Below are positions 25,582-33,915 of a stretch of 64,000 bases of DNA, piece by piece. The notes beneath the pieces were generated by a model. The model was not told where the DNA came from. It made no database searches and saw nothing but the letters and a program-made list of their open reading frames with translations. Each line of letters starts with the position of its first letter. Position 1 is the stretch's first letter. The stretch is taken from positions 682,001 through 746,000 of the forward strand of contig NZ_MTQO01000053.1 of assembly GCF_001984155.1 (NCBI RefSeq). Reading direction: 5' to 3'. The translations under genes and the position numbers were made by a program. The stretch is from Actinosynnema sp. ALI-1.44 (GTDB lineage Bacteria; Actinomycetota; Actinomycetes; Mycobacteriales; Pseudonocardiaceae).

Positions 25582-25600
25582 TATACACCGTGTGTATAGT
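25582..25600 (+). promoter_or_regulatory. Operator and leaderless promoter of the padR-ABC operon
   Basis: TATACAC-CGT-GTGTATA (25582-25598) is a perfect 7-3-7 palindrome. It overlaps a TATAGT -10 box (25595-25600) that lies 6 bases before the ATG of the PadR gene. An AT-rich palindrome sitting on its own promoter fits PadR autorepression, and the spacing implies a leaderless transcript beginning at the ATG. Confidence 0.8.
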
Positions 25601-25606
25601 CGTTCC

Positions 25607-26131
25607 ATGACGATCAGCAACACGTTGCTGGGCCTGCTCGAGGCAGGGCCGCGGCACGGGTACGACCTGAAGCGCGCGTACGACGACCGCTTCGGTCAGG
25701 ACCGGCCGCTGCACTACGGGCAGGTGTATTCGACGTTGTCGCGGTTACTGCGCAACGGGATGGTCGAGGAGAACGGCGTCGAGGCGGGCGGCGGCCCGGA
25801 GCGCAAGAGCTACGCGATCACCGAAGCCGGTGTGACGAACCTGGAGACGTGGCTGACCTCCCCGGAGGACCCGGCGCCGTACCTGCAGAACACGCTGTAC
25901 ACCAAGGTCGTGCTGGCACTGCTGTCCGGCCGCAGCGCGACGGACATCCTCGACCACCAGCGAGCGGCGCACCTGCAGTCCATGCGTGAGCTGACCAGGC
26001 GCAAGACCACAGGAGACCTGGCGGACCAGCTGATCTGCGACCACGCCCTGTTCCACCTCGAAGCCGACCTGCGCTGGCTCGAACTCACCGCGGCCAGGCT
26101 CGACGAGCTGCGCGAGCAGGTGTCCACGTGA
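25607..26131 (+). CDS. PadR family transcriptional regulator
   Basis: 174 residues. The winged-helix domain occupies about residues 3-80 (NTLLGLLEAGPRHGYDLKRAY, then YGQVYSTLSRLLRNGMVEE for the recognition helix, and GGGPERKSYAITEAG for the wing). The C-terminal Vir_Act_alpha_C-like helical dimerisation part follows. PadR proteins repress adjacent transporter genes and release on ligand binding. The ATG at 25607 has no Shine-Dalgarno but a -10 box 6 bases away. The GTGA overlap with the downstream ABC ATPase shows co-translation. Confidence 0.9.
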   Translation: MTISNTLLGLLEAGPRHGYDLKRAYDDRFGQDRPLHYGQVYSTLSRLLRNGMVEENGVEAGGGPERKSYAITEAGVTNLETWLTSPEDPAPYLQNTLYTKVVLALLSGRSATDILDHQRAAHLQSMRELTRRKTTGDLADQLICDHALFHLEADLRWLELTAARLDELREQVST

Positions 26132-26808
26132 GCCCGTTGCTGTCGGCGACCGATCTGACGAAGTCGTTCGGCCAGACGAAAGCGCTCGACGGCGCCTCGA
26201 TGACCGTCAACGCCGGTGAGGTCGTCGCGGTGATGGGCCCGTCGGGGTCGGGCAAGTCGACGCTGCTGCACTGCCTCGCCGGGATCATCAGACCGGACGG
26301 AGGCACAGTCGTGTTCGACGGCAAGTCCCTCTCCGGCATGCCCGACGGCCCACGAAGTGCCCTGCGCCGCAGCGAGTTCGGGTTCGTCTTCCAGTTCGGG
26401 CAGCTCGTCGCCGAGCTGACGTGCCTGGAGAACGTGGCGCTGCCGCTGCGCCTCGGCGGCGTGAAACGCAAGACAGCCGAGCAGCGGGCCCGTGAGTGGC
26501 TCGAACGCCTGCAGGTCGCCGACGTCGCGGGCAAACGCCCAGGAGAAGCCTCCGGCGGCCAGGGCCAACGGGTCGCGGTCGCCCGTGCGATGGTCACCGG
26601 GCCCCGCGTGCTGTTCGCCGACGAACCCACCGGCGCACTCGACTCCCTCAACGGCGAGCGGGTGATGCGACTGCTGGTCAGCACGGCCAGAGAGCAGGGG
26701 ACCGCGGTCGTGTTGGTGACCCACGAGGCACGGGTCGCGGCGTACTCGGACCGTGAGGTGACCGTCCGCGACGGCAGGACCACCGAGATCGTCGCGGCGA
26801 ACTTATGA
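26128..26808 (+). CDS. ABC transporter ATP-binding protein (MacB/LolD type), permease partner missing
   Basis: 226 residues with all NBD motifs: Walker A GPSGSGKST, Q-loop VFQFGQLV, signature SGGQGQRVAVARA, Walker B VLFADEPTGALD and H-loop VTHEA. The sequence class normally pairs with an FtsX-like permease encoded immediately downstream. Here the stop overlaps an ATG (ATGA at 26805-26808), as if coupled to a next gene, but that frame ends after five codons. The next real gene is on the other strand. The ATPase is therefore an orphan unless it borrows a permease from elsewhere. Confidence 0.9.
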   Translation: MSPLLSATDLTKSFGQTKALDGASMTVNAGEVVAVMGPSGSGKSTLLHCLAGIIRPDGGTVVFDGKSLSGMPDGPRSALRRSEFGFVFQFGQLVAELTCLENVALPLRLGGVKRKTAEQRAREWLERLQVADVAGKRPGEASGGQGQRVAVARAMVTGPRVLFADEPTGALDSLNGERVMRLLVSTAREQGTAVVLVTHEARVAAYSDREVTVRDGRTTEIVAANL

Positions 26809-27366
26809 CTACAGGGTCTTGATGACGCGGCACGGGTTGCCCGCGGCGAACACCTTCTCCGGCAGGTCCCGGGTGACCACGCTGCCCGCGCCGACGACGG
26901 TGTTCGAGCCGATGGTCACGCCTGGGCAGACGATGACGCCGCCGCCCATCCACACGTTGTCCCCGATGGTGATCGGGGCGGCGGTCTCCCAGCGTTGGCG
27001 GCGGGCCTCGTGGTCTTCCATCGGGTGCAACGCGGTCAGCAGTTGCGCCCGTGGCCCGATGGACACGTCGTTGCCGATGGTCACCGGGGCGCAGTCCATC
27101 ACGATCGCGTCGTAGTTGAGGAAACTGTTGCTGCCCATCCGGATCAGGTAGCCGTAGTCGCACTGGAACCGCGGCATGATCCACGATCCGTCGCCGATCC
27201 CGCCGAGCAGCTTGGCCAGTATCCGCTGCCGCAACACGTGGTCGCCCGACTTCGACGCGTTGAAGTCGTCCAGCAGCGCCTGGCAGTCGCGCCGTTCCGC
27301 GATCAGGACCGGGTCGCTGTCCTTGTACCGCTCACCGCGCAACATCCGCTCTTTTTGATCACTCAC
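26809..27366 (-). CDS. Maltose/galactoside O-acetyltransferase-like protein
   Basis: 185 residues, the usual length for the Maa/LacA family. The N-terminal MAC domain begins near KERMLRGERYKDSDPVLIAERR. Left-handed beta-helix hexapeptide repeats follow (APVTIGNDVSIGPRAQLLT, APITIGDNVWMGGGVIV, VTIGSNTVVGAGSVVT), with the active-site His in LLTALHPMED. It acetylates sugars with acetyl-CoA, a possible detoxification step. The GTG at 27366 is preceded by TAGCGT with a 6-base gap, so probably leaderless. It abuts the ABC ATPase gene with no spacer. Confidence 0.87.
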   Translation of the reverse strand: MSDQKERMLRGERYKDSDPVLIAERRDCQALLDDFNASKSGDHVLRQRILAKLLGGIGDGSWIMPRFQCDYGYLIRMGSNSFLNYDAIVMDCAPVTIGNDVSIGPRAQLLTALHPMEDHEARRQRWETAAPITIGDNVWMGGGVIVCPGVTIGSNTVVGAGSVVTRDLPEKVFAAGNPCRVIKTL

Positions 27367-27375
27367 CAGGTCACG

Positions 27376-28107
27376 CTACAGCAGCAAATAGGCCGCGTTG
27401 CCCAGCCTGCGCACGGTTTCAGCCGACGGCAACGGATCGAAGCCCAGTGTCGGCCCGCTGTTTCGCCGGTGGAACGCGATCAGCACCGCGTGCCTCGGCT
27501 CGGTCGAGTCGTTGCGGGTGCCCGAATGCCACAGGTGGCTGTTGAACAGCCAGCAGGTGCCCGGCGGCCCGGTCAGCAGCACTTCGTCGGGGTGCGGCCG
27601 GTGGCCTGACGGTGCTTTGAAGTGATGGTTCATATGCGACCCCGGCACCACGCGGGTCGCGCCGTTCGTGCTCGTGAACGCCGTCAGCGCCACGATCGCC
27701 GTGCACACCCGCCAGGTTCCCGGGCCTGCCTTGTCGGTGGCGTCCACGTGCAGCGCTTGGCCGCCGTGGCCCGGTTTTCCCGCTCGGTAGTGCATTTCCC
27801 TGACCTGGAAGTCCGGGCCGAGCAGGTGGGTGACCGCGGCGAGCAGTGCGGGCCGCAGCCACAGTTCGTCGAACATGCCGCCCTGGTCGAGCAGGCCTTT
27901 CAGGTGCAGCGTGCCGCCCTGGCGGCTGCCTTCGAGCAGCCTGGTGATCTCGGTGACCATCCGGTCGGCGGTGTGCGCGTCGATGTAGCCGTCGAGCCGG
28001 CAGAACCCCACCTCGTCCAGCTCCACCCGGTTCCGAGGAGCGAGCGCCTCAGGTGAGACCCCCAACTCGTCCAGTACCTCCCGCATGTCTTCAGGCTGGC
28101 TGCTCAC
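27376..28107 (-). CDS. Phytanoyl-CoA dioxygenase family protein (Fe(II)/2-oxoglutarate)
   Basis: 243 residues. The double-stranded beta-helix core carries the HxD metal motif in ALHVDATDKAG and the distal His followed by the 2-oxoglutarate-binding Arg in LWHSGTRNDSTEPRH. The N-terminus (SSQPEDMREVLDELGVSP) is helical. Family members hydroxylate small molecules or lipids; the substrate cannot be read from sequence. The start is GTG 28107 with GCGAGG upstream. The stop lies 9 bases before the acetyltransferase start, so the two may share a transcript. That acetyltransferase also has its own leaderless promoter. Confidence 0.8.
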   Translation of the reverse strand: MSSQPEDMREVLDELGVSPEALAPRNRVELDEVGFCRLDGYIDAHTADRMVTEITRLLEGSRQGGTLHLKGLLDQGGMFDELWLRPALLAAVTHLLGPDFQVREMHYRAGKPGHGGQALHVDATDKAGPGTWRVCTAIVALTAFTSTNGATRVVPGSHMNHHFKAPSGHRPHPDEVLLTGPPGTCWLFNSHLWHSGTRNDSTEPRHAVLIAFHRRNSGPTLGFDPLPSAETVRRLGNAAYLLL

Positions 28108-28197
28108 CGCGCGCCTCGCTAGACATGTCACCTGATCAGGCCTGTTGTCGCCGGTGGTGCCAGCCGCCGGAGGCCTGCGTCGAGAAACTTCCGGATT

Positions 28198-28216
28198 CCT
28201 GACAGGAAGTGTCAGG
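28198..28216. promoter_or_regulatory. 7-5-7 palindrome upstream of the DUF3224 gene
   Basis: CCTGACA-GGAAG-TGTCAGG is perfectly palindromic and ends 22 bases before the DUF3224 ATG, in the divergent gap with the dioxygenase gene. Position and symmetry fit an operator for a dimeric repressor. Its regulator is not identifiable here. Confidence 0.55.
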
Positions 28217-28238
28217 TACACGCGTCATGCTCGGTGCC

Positions 28239-28616
28239 ATGAACAAGTTCGAATGCACCGCATGGGACGAGAGCGTGTACGCCGGAGCCGAGGGCGGAGC
28301 CAGGATCGGCGACGCGAGGATGACGTTCCGGTACTCCGGAATCCTCGATGGGGAAAGCAAATCCGCCGGGCTGCTGGCGTACACCACGGGCAACACGGGC
28401 ACGTCGACCGGTGCCGAGGTGTTCACCGGGACGATCGACGGCAAGGCGGGCACGGTCATCCTGCGGACCACCACCACGTTCGACGAGGAAAAGGTCTCGG
28501 GGACGTTCGAGGTCGTGCCGGGCACGGGAACGGGTGACCTGGCCGACGCCAAGGGACACGGCGGTTACGAACTGGCGATGGGCTCGATGTCGACCGAGTA
28601 CACCTTCACGAGCTGA
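28239..28616 (+). CDS. DUF3224 family protein
   Basis: 125 residues forming a single lipocalin-like/AOC-barrel domain, with the pattern GDARMTFRYSGILDGES, LLAYTTGNTGTSTGAEVFTG and GTFEVVPGTGTGDLADAKG that is typical of DUF3224. Members are small cytosolic beta-barrels of unknown function, often near regulators. The ATG at 28239 is favoured over an in-frame ATG at 28227 because the domain starts there; neither has a good Shine-Dalgarno. Its 3' end overlaps the convergent PucR gene by 11 bases. Confidence 0.8.
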   Translation: MNKFECTAWDESVYAGAEGGARIGDARMTFRYSGILDGESKSAGLLAYTTGNTGTSTGAEVFTGTIDGKAGTVILRTTTTFDEEKVSGTFEVVPGTGTGDLADAKGHGGYELAMGSMSTEYTFTS

Positions 28617-30405
28617 TCGTGAGCACCCGCAGGGCGAGCTGGATCTCCAAGGCCCGATCGGGCGCGTTCCAGTCCGGCCCGAGCAGGGCGGCGATCCGGT
28701 CAAGCCGCTGCACGACTGTGTTGACGTGCACGTGCAGCAGGTCCTTGGTCTCGGTCAGGCTTGCGCCACAGGAGAAGTAGGTGCGCAGCGTACGGATGAG
28801 CTCGGTGCCGCGGCGTTCGTCGTAGTCCAGCACCGGGCCCAACGTGCGGTGCGCGAACCCGGCGACGTCGGCGCGGTCACCGAGCAGAACACCGACGAAA
28901 CCCAAGCCGGACAAGGAGGCCCCGGTTCCGTCCCGGCCGAGCGCACGCAGCGCGCGCAGACAACGCCCCGCTTCGGCGTACGCAGCCGCCAGGTCGACCG
29001 GTCCGGTCGCGGGCCCGGCGGCGCCGACAGTCACCGGGTAGCCGACAGCCGCGGTCAGCGCGTGCGACAGCCTGCCCGGATCGGCTTCCGCGGCGAGCAG
29101 GACGACCTCCTCGGCGTGCACACCGACCAGCGCGGCGTGTCCGGCCGCGGCGGCCGCGAGCCGTCCACGAGACACGCCGTCAGCGTGCGCGATCAGCACA
29201 CTGTGGGGAGCGGCGAGGTTCACGCCGAGCCGCTGCCCCCGCGCGATCAACGCACCCGGGTTCCGGCCGGGCGCGGTCAGCAGGTCCGTGAGCAGCTCAC
29301 CGCGGACCTGCTCCTCCGCTTGCGCGACGGATCGGCGCAACAGCAGCAACAGCGCCGTCACGAGACCGGCCCGTTCGAACAATCTCCTGTCCTCGTCGGA
29401 CAACGCGGGCCTGCCGGTCAGCACCAGGCTGCCGAGCAGTTCGGGCCCGGCCAGCACCGCGCACACCCAGATGTCCCCGTCGGCCACGGCCCGGCCACCG
29501 GCCTGCGCACGGGCCACCGCGTCGGCGGGCGCCGCGACGGACGGCCCCAGGCACGCGAGTTCGACGCCGCCCGCGTCGTGCAACACGATCCCGCCGTCGA
29601 GCACCTGGGCGACCGCGGCGACAACCGACTGGAAGTCCGCGCCACGCAGGACCAACGCGGTCAGCCGGTCGTGCACTTCCTCCGCACGCCGGATCGACGA
29701 GTTCGCCCGGCGCGTCTCCGCCAGCAGTTGCGCGTTGTCGATCGAGATCGACGCGTGGGCGGCCAGCGAGGACAGCAACGCGACTTCCTCGGGTGAGAAC
29801 GTCCGCAACGCGCGGTCGGCCGCGTACAGCACGCCGATCACGCGGCGCCCCAACGTGAGCGGTACACCGATGATCGACACCAGGCCTTCGTCGCGGACAG
29901 CCGTGTCGATCGCGCGTGTGTGCTTGAACCGGCTGTCCGCGAAGTAGTCCGGTGTCGCGTACGGCCGCGCGGTCTGCGCGACCAAGCCGCCAAGGCCTTC
30001 GCCGATTCCCAGCGAGAGCTGCTGGAACAGCGCCGACACCGAGCCCTCGGTGACCCGCATGAACGTCTGCCCGCCTGCCAGGTCGTTCAGGCTCAGGTAG
30101 GACACGTCCACGCCGAGCAGCATCCGTACCCGGTGCACGATCTGCTGTAGCACGGCTTCCGGGTCACGCAGCCTGGCCAGGTCGTTGGCCGTGTCCACGA
30201 GCGCGGACAACTCGGCCTCACGCCGCTGGTGCTCGACGAGCGTGCGCCGGACCCGCAGCGCGGCCTCGGTCGCCGCCTCCCAGTGCTCGGCCTCGTCCGG
30301 CGGCAGGCCGGCGGCGCGGGCGGCGGCGAGTTTGGCCAACTCGGTGCCATCCGCGCCGTCGGCCAGCAGTTCAAGCAACTCCCGGTACGCTCGCACGCAC
30401 ATCAT
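28606..30405 (-). CDS. GAF-domain PucR-type transcriptional regulator
   Basis: 599 residues. A GAF domain lies around residues 75-215 (LLGVDVSYLSLNDLAGGQTFM, with VGVPL-like IIGVPLTLGRRVIGVLYAADR). A central GGDEF-like CdaR region follows. The C-terminal PucR helix-turn-helix contains LRTYFSCGASLTETKDLLHVHVNTVVQRLDRI. PucR proteins activate or repress adjacent catabolic genes in response to small metabolites. It ends the unit bdh-MHS transporter-pucR and overlaps the transporter gene by 35 bases. It is likely the local regulator of 3-hydroxybutyrate use (inference). Confidence 0.87.
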   Translation of the reverse strand: MMCVRAYRELLELLADGADGTELAKLAAARAAGLPPDEAEHWEAATEAALRVRRTLVEHQRREAELSALVDTANDLARLRDPEAVLQQIVHRVRMLLGVDVSYLSLNDLAGGQTFMRVTEGSVSALFQQLSLGIGEGLGGLVAQTARPYATPDYFADSRFKHTRAIDTAVRDEGLVSIIGVPLTLGRRVIGVLYAADRALRTFSPEEVALLSSLAAHASISIDNAQLLAETRRANSSIRRAEEVHDRLTALVLRGADFQSVVAAVAQVLDGGIVLHDAGGVELACLGPSVAAPADAVARAQAGGRAVADGDIWVCAVLAGPELLGSLVLTGRPALSDEDRRLFERAGLVTALLLLLRRSVAQAEEQVRGELLTDLLTAPGRNPGALIARGQRLGVNLAAPHSVLIAHADGVSRGRLAAAAAGHAALVGVHAEEVVLLAAEADPGRLSHALTAAVGYPVTVGAAGPATGPVDLAAAYAEAGRCLRALRALGRDGTGASLSGLGFVGVLLGDRADVAGFAHRTLGPVLDYDERRGTELIRTLRTYFSCGASLTETKDLLHVHVNTVVQRLDRIAALLGPDWNAPDRALEIQLALRVLTISS

Positions 30406-31693
30406 CCTGTCCCAGGTGCGTCCCGCGCGTCTCCCGGGCGAGGGCGACCGCGACCACCGTGATCAGGCACATCGCGGCGACGTAGATCGACACGGCGAAC
30501 GCGGAGCCGGTCCCCTTGAGCAGCGCGGTCGCGATCAGCGGTGCCACCGCGCCCGCGCCGAGCGACGCCAACTGGTATCCGATGGACGCGCCCGAGTACC
30601 GCACACGCGTGCCGAACAGTTCGGAGAAGAACGCCGCCTGCGGCCCGTACATCGCGCCGTGCAGCACCAGGCCTACGCTGACCGCGAGCGTGATCAGCCA
30701 GAACGACCTGGTGTCCAGCATGGCGAAGAACAGGAACACCCACACGCCAAGGCCGATCGTGCCGAACAGGTACACTGCGCGGCGCCCGATCCGGTCGGAC
30801 AGCGCGCCCCACAGCGGAATCACGGCCAGGTGCACGGCCGAACCGATCACCACTGCGTTGAGGCCGACCGACCGGGACACCCCGACGTCCTGGGTCAGGT
30901 ACACCAGCAGGAATCCGGTGATGATGTAGTACGAACCGTTCTCTGCGACCCTCGCGCCCATCGCGACAAGGACCTCACGCCAGTTGTGCCTGATCACCCG
31001 CACGATCGGCGCCTGCTCGGGCTTGTCGCCCGCCTTCGCCTGTGCTTCGAGGAAGATCGGCGACTCGGAGATGGTGAGCCTGACCCACAGCCCGATCAGC
31101 ACGAGCACCGCCGACAGCAGGAACGCGATCCGCCAGCCCCACGACACGAAAGCCGCTTCGGACTGGACCGCAGCCAGCACTGCGAGGACAGCGGTCGCCA
31201 GCAGGTTGCCCGCGGGAACACCTGCTTGTGGCCATGACGTCCAGAAGCCGCGCCGATCGGGTGACCCGTGTTCGGACACGATCAGCACGGCGCCACCCCA
31301 CTCGCCGCCGATCGCGAACCCCTGGACCAGGCGCAGGACGGTCAGCAGGATCGGTGCGGCCACGCCGATCGTCGCGTAGCCGGGCAACAAGCCGATCAGG
31401 AAGGTCGAGATCCCCATCATCAGCAGGCTGACGACCAGCAGCTTCTTGCGGCCCAGCTTGTCGCCGTAGTGCCCGAAGACCAGCCCGCCCAGCGGCCGCG
31501 CGACGAAGCCGAGCGCGTACGTGCCCAGCGAGAGCAGAGTGCCGTTGAGCGGGTCGGACGTCGGGAAGAAGACCTTGTTGAACACCAGGGTCGCGGCCGA
31601 GGTGTAGAGGAAGAAGTCGTACCACTCAACGGTGGTGCCCACCATGCTCGCGCCGATGATCTTGCGTAACGAGCCCTGGCTGGTGGTCGTCAT
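30371..31693 (-). CDS. MFS metabolite:H+ symporter (MHS/ShiA-like)
   Basis: 440 residues, 12 helices. The N-terminus GASMVGTTVEWYDFFLYTSAA is the MHS-subfamily signature. The MFS motif GHYGDKLGRKKLLV sits between helices 2 and 3, and RLVQGFAIGGEWGGAVLIVSEH in helix 4 is also MHS-specific. These symporters import organic acids such as shikimate, citrate or 2-oxoglutarate. Set between a 3-hydroxybutyrate dehydrogenase and a PucR regulator, uptake of 3-hydroxybutyrate or a related acid is likely. The start is ATG 31693, 28 bases after the dehydrogenase stop. Confidence 0.87.
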   Translation of the reverse strand: MTTTSQGSLRKIIGASMVGTTVEWYDFFLYTSAATLVFNKVFFPTSDPLNGTLLSLGTYALGFVARPLGGLVFGHYGDKLGRKKLLVVSLLMMGISTFLIGLLPGYATIGVAAPILLTVLRLVQGFAIGGEWGGAVLIVSEHGSPDRRGFWTSWPQAGVPAGNLLATAVLAVLAAVQSEAAFVSWGWRIAFLLSAVLVLIGLWVRLTISESPIFLEAQAKAGDKPEQAPIVRVIRHNWREVLVAMGARVAENGSYYIITGFLLVYLTQDVGVSRSVGLNAVVIGSAVHLAVIPLWGALSDRIGRRAVYLFGTIGLGVWVFLFFAMLDTRSFWLITLAVSVGLVLHGAMYGPQAAFFSELFGTRVRYSGASIGYQLASLGAGAVAPLIATALLKGTGSAFAVSIYVAAMCLITVVAVALARETRGTHLGQDDVRASVPGVA

Positions 31694-31721
31694 TGGCCCC
31701 ACATCCTTCTCGACTGGCTTC

Positions 31722-32474
31722 TCAACTGGCGGTCCAGCCGCCGTCCATCGCGATCGACGTGCCGGTGACGTGGCCGGAGTGCGGACCGCACAGCCAGAGC
31801 ACGACGTCGGCGACGTCATCCGGGTCGATCAGGCGCTTGACCGCCGAGCGGTCGAGCAGGATCCGCTCGACCACCTCGTCGGTGCTGATGCCGTGCGCCT
31901 GGGCCTGCGCCGCGACCTGGTCTTCGACCAGCCGGGTGCGGACATAGCCGGGGTTGACGCAGTTGCTGGTCACGCCGTGCGGCGCGCCCTCGAGAGCGGC
32001 GACCTTGCTCAGGCCTTCGAGCGCGTGCTTGGCGGCGACGTAACCGGACTTGAACGCACTGGCCCGCAGCCCGTGCGCGCTGGAAATGTTCACGATCCGG
32101 CCCCAGCCCCGGCTGTACATGTGCGGCAGGGAGCGCCTGATCAGCAGGAACGGCGCGGTGACCATGACTTGCTGCAGCCGGGCGAACAGTTGCGGCGGGA
32201 ACTCGTGGATCGGTGCGACGTGCTGCAGGCCCGCGTTGTTGACGAGGATGTCGATGTTCGCGGGTAGACCGTCGACCAGGCCATCGGCCAGATCGACCTC
32301 GTGCGCCACCCCGCCGATCTCGTCGGCGACCGCCTTGGCCTCGTCGCCGTCCAGATCGGCGACGTGCACCTCCGCGCCGCTGCCCGCGAGGGCCCGAGCA
32401 CAGGCCAAACCGATGCCGCGCGCGCCGCCGGTGACGAGAGCGACCCGGCCGGTGTGAGGTACGCCACTGCTCAT
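31722..32474 (-). CDS. 3-hydroxybutyrate dehydrogenase (SDR family)
   Basis: 250 residues. The SDR cofactor motif is VTGGARGIGLACA, followed by NNAGLQH, the catalytic Ser in VNISSAHGLRAS, and Tyr/Lys in GYVAAKHAL. The segments LQHVAPIHEFP and FKSGYVAAKHALEG, and the C-terminal residues, match D-3-hydroxybutyrate dehydrogenases, which oxidise the substrate to acetoacetate with NAD+. First gene of the bdh-transporter-pucR unit. The ATG at 32474 is preceded by TAGCGT 8 bases away on the coding strand, suggesting a very short or absent leader. Confidence 0.85.
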   Translation of the reverse strand: MSSGVPHTGRVALVTGGARGIGLACARALAGSGAEVHVADLDGDEAKAVADEIGGVAHEVDLADGLVDGLPANIDILVNNAGLQHVAPIHEFPPQLFARLQQVMVTAPFLLIRRSLPHMYSRGWGRIVNISSAHGLRASAFKSGYVAAKHALEGLSKVAALEGAPHGVTSNCVNPGYVRTRLVEDQVAAQAQAHGISTDEVVERILLDRSAVKRLIDPDDVADVVLWLCGPHSGHVTGTSIAMDGGWTAS

Positions 32475-32600
32475 GCCCGTTCACGCTAGGTGCGTTTCGC
32501 CGGTAGGGCTATGTGTGCGAACCACACACTATGAGTCATTCGAGTGGCGATTCGGCCCAGGTGTGAGCATGCGGCTTCGACCATAAGTAGTCTGGGCTGT

Positions 32601-32990
32601 GTGATTTGCCCGAAGTGTCAGAACATGATGCAGACCGTCGATCGTGGTGGCGTCCACATCGACCAGTGCCAGGGCTGCCGGGGGATCTTCCTCGACCGCG
32701 GTGAGCTGGAGCAGATAGCGAACGCGGAGCAGCGTTACCAGCAGCAGTACGCTCCGCCGCCGATGGCTCCGCCGGCCATGTACCGCGGTGACTCGGCTCC
32801 GCCCTACCGCGGCGGCCACAAGGACTCGGCGCCCCCGTACCGCGGCGGTCACGGCGGCTACAAGGACTCGGCCCCGCCCTATGGCGGCGGTTACGGCCAC
32901 CGCGGCGACTCGCCCCCGCCGTACGGCGGTCACGGCGGCTACGGCCACAAGCGCAAGCGGAAGAGCTTCCTGGAAGAGCTGTTCGACTGA
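32601..32990 (+). CDS. TFIIB-type zinc-ribbon protein with PPY-rich repeats
   Basis: 129 residues. The N-terminal zf-TFIIB domain has two CxxC knuckles, ICPKCQNMM and IDQCQGCRGIFLDRGELE, the standard signature. The rest is low complexity, built from repeats of the type DSAPPYRGG and GGYGH that occur four to five times, ending in a basic patch and FLEELFD. Such proteins are small and cytosolic with unknown function. The GTG at 32601 has TAGTCT 7 bases upstream and no Shine-Dalgarno, so leaderless. The P-loop kinase gene follows 11 bases later and is probably cotranscribed. Confidence 0.82.
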   Translation: MICPKCQNMMQTVDRGGVHIDQCQGCRGIFLDRGELEQIANAEQRYQQQYAPPPMAPPAMYRGDSAPPYRGGHKDSAPPYRGGHGGYKDSAPPYGGGYGHRGDSPPPYGGHGGYGHKRKRKSFLEELFD

Positions 32991-33001
32991 TCAAGGCGCC
33001 A

Positions 33002-33646
33002 GTGGACCTGAAAATCTGCATGGGCTGCGGTACGCGCATGGACGCGCCCGTGGCCCTGGCGGAAGAACCTGTGCTGGTCTGCGAGGAGTGTGGCCATCGG
33101 CAGCCGTTCCTGCGGCTGCCGATGTTCGCGCTGACCGGGCCGAGCGGAACAGGGAAATCGACCGTGAGCAGGCTGCTGACCAGCATGCTCGGCGACCAGG
33201 TGGTCGTGCTGGAGCAGGACGTGCTGTGGACGGCGGGCCTGCGCGACCCGCACAACGACTTCCAGTTGTTCCGGTCGACCTGGCTGCGGATGGTGGGCAT
33301 GATCCACCAGAGCGGCAGGCCGGTGGTGCTCTGCGGAACAGTGGTGCCCGTGCAGTTCGAGGAGATCCCCGAACGGCCGTTGATCGGCGACATCCACTAC
33401 CTGGCGCTGACCTGTGACCGCATGGTGATGCGCGAACGCCTACGAGCCCGACCGGCGTGGCGGGAATGGGACGAGCCCCGCATCGACGAGATGCTGGAGT
33501 TCAACGACTGGGTCAGGCGGGACGCGGCAAGCATGAAGCCCCCGATGCGGTTGCTCGACACCACCCACCAGCCGGTTGAGCAGACCGCCCGTGAAGTGGC
33601 CGATTGGGTTCTCGCGGGTCTCGCCGCGACAAAACTGCCCGCCTGA
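33002..33646 (+). CDS. P-loop nucleoside/small-molecule kinase-like protein with N-terminal zinc ribbon
   Basis: 214 residues. The first 35 hold a zinc ribbon (ICMGCGTRM and VCEECGHRQ). Then comes a Walker A GPSGTGKST, an aspartate-containing strand (VVLEQDVLW) in the position of the kinase base, and a Walker B-like RPVVLCGTVVP. A lid region has Arg-rich MVMRERLRARPAWREWDE. The fold resembles nucleoside kinases of the AAA_33 type. Substrate unknown. The GTG start lies 11 bases after the zinc-ribbon gene; both proteins carrying zinc ribbons hints at a joint role. Confidence 0.75.
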   Translation: MDLKICMGCGTRMDAPVALAEEPVLVCEECGHRQPFLRLPMFALTGPSGTGKSTVSRLLTSMLGDQVVVLEQDVLWTAGLRDPHNDFQLFRSTWLRMVGMIHQSGRPVVLCGTVVPVQFEEIPERPLIGDIHYLALTCDRMVMRERLRARPAWREWDEPRIDEMLEFNDWVRRDAASMKPPMRLLDTTHQPVEQTAREVADWVLAGLAATKLPA

Positions 33647-33871
33647 GACCGCTCGGGGTTGTCAAGCCTCGCCCACCTGGTCGCTGCGAGTTGTCCACAG
33701 CAGGCGAGTTGTCCACAGCGCGCGCGAGGTAAACCCTGCCACGGCTTCTGCCCCGATAGGCTGGAGCAGGGCCGCCCCCCGGGTTGGGTGGGGGACTGTT
33801 CGTGGGGATGGGACGTCGTTCAGGGGTCTTCAGGATTCTGGCCTGGGTGGCAACCGCTCTTGTGCATGCGA

Positions 33872-33900
33872 AAAGCCCCGGCTGGTGTGGCCGGGGCTTT
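33872..33900. terminator. Strong hairpin terminator downstream of hbhA
   Basis: AAAGCCCCGGC and GCCGGGGCTTT form an 11-bp perfect stem with a 7-base loop. On the minus strand it begins 15 bases after the hbhA-like stop and ends in TTTT, a textbook intrinsic terminator. It can also serve the plus strand. Confidence 0.9.
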
Positions 33901-33915
33901 CGGTTTCGCTGGTGC

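Noticed and set aside
32770-32960. Direct DNA repeats in the zinc-ribbon gene
   Set aside because: They are codon repeats for the PPYRGG/GGYGH low-complexity tail, not a separate element.
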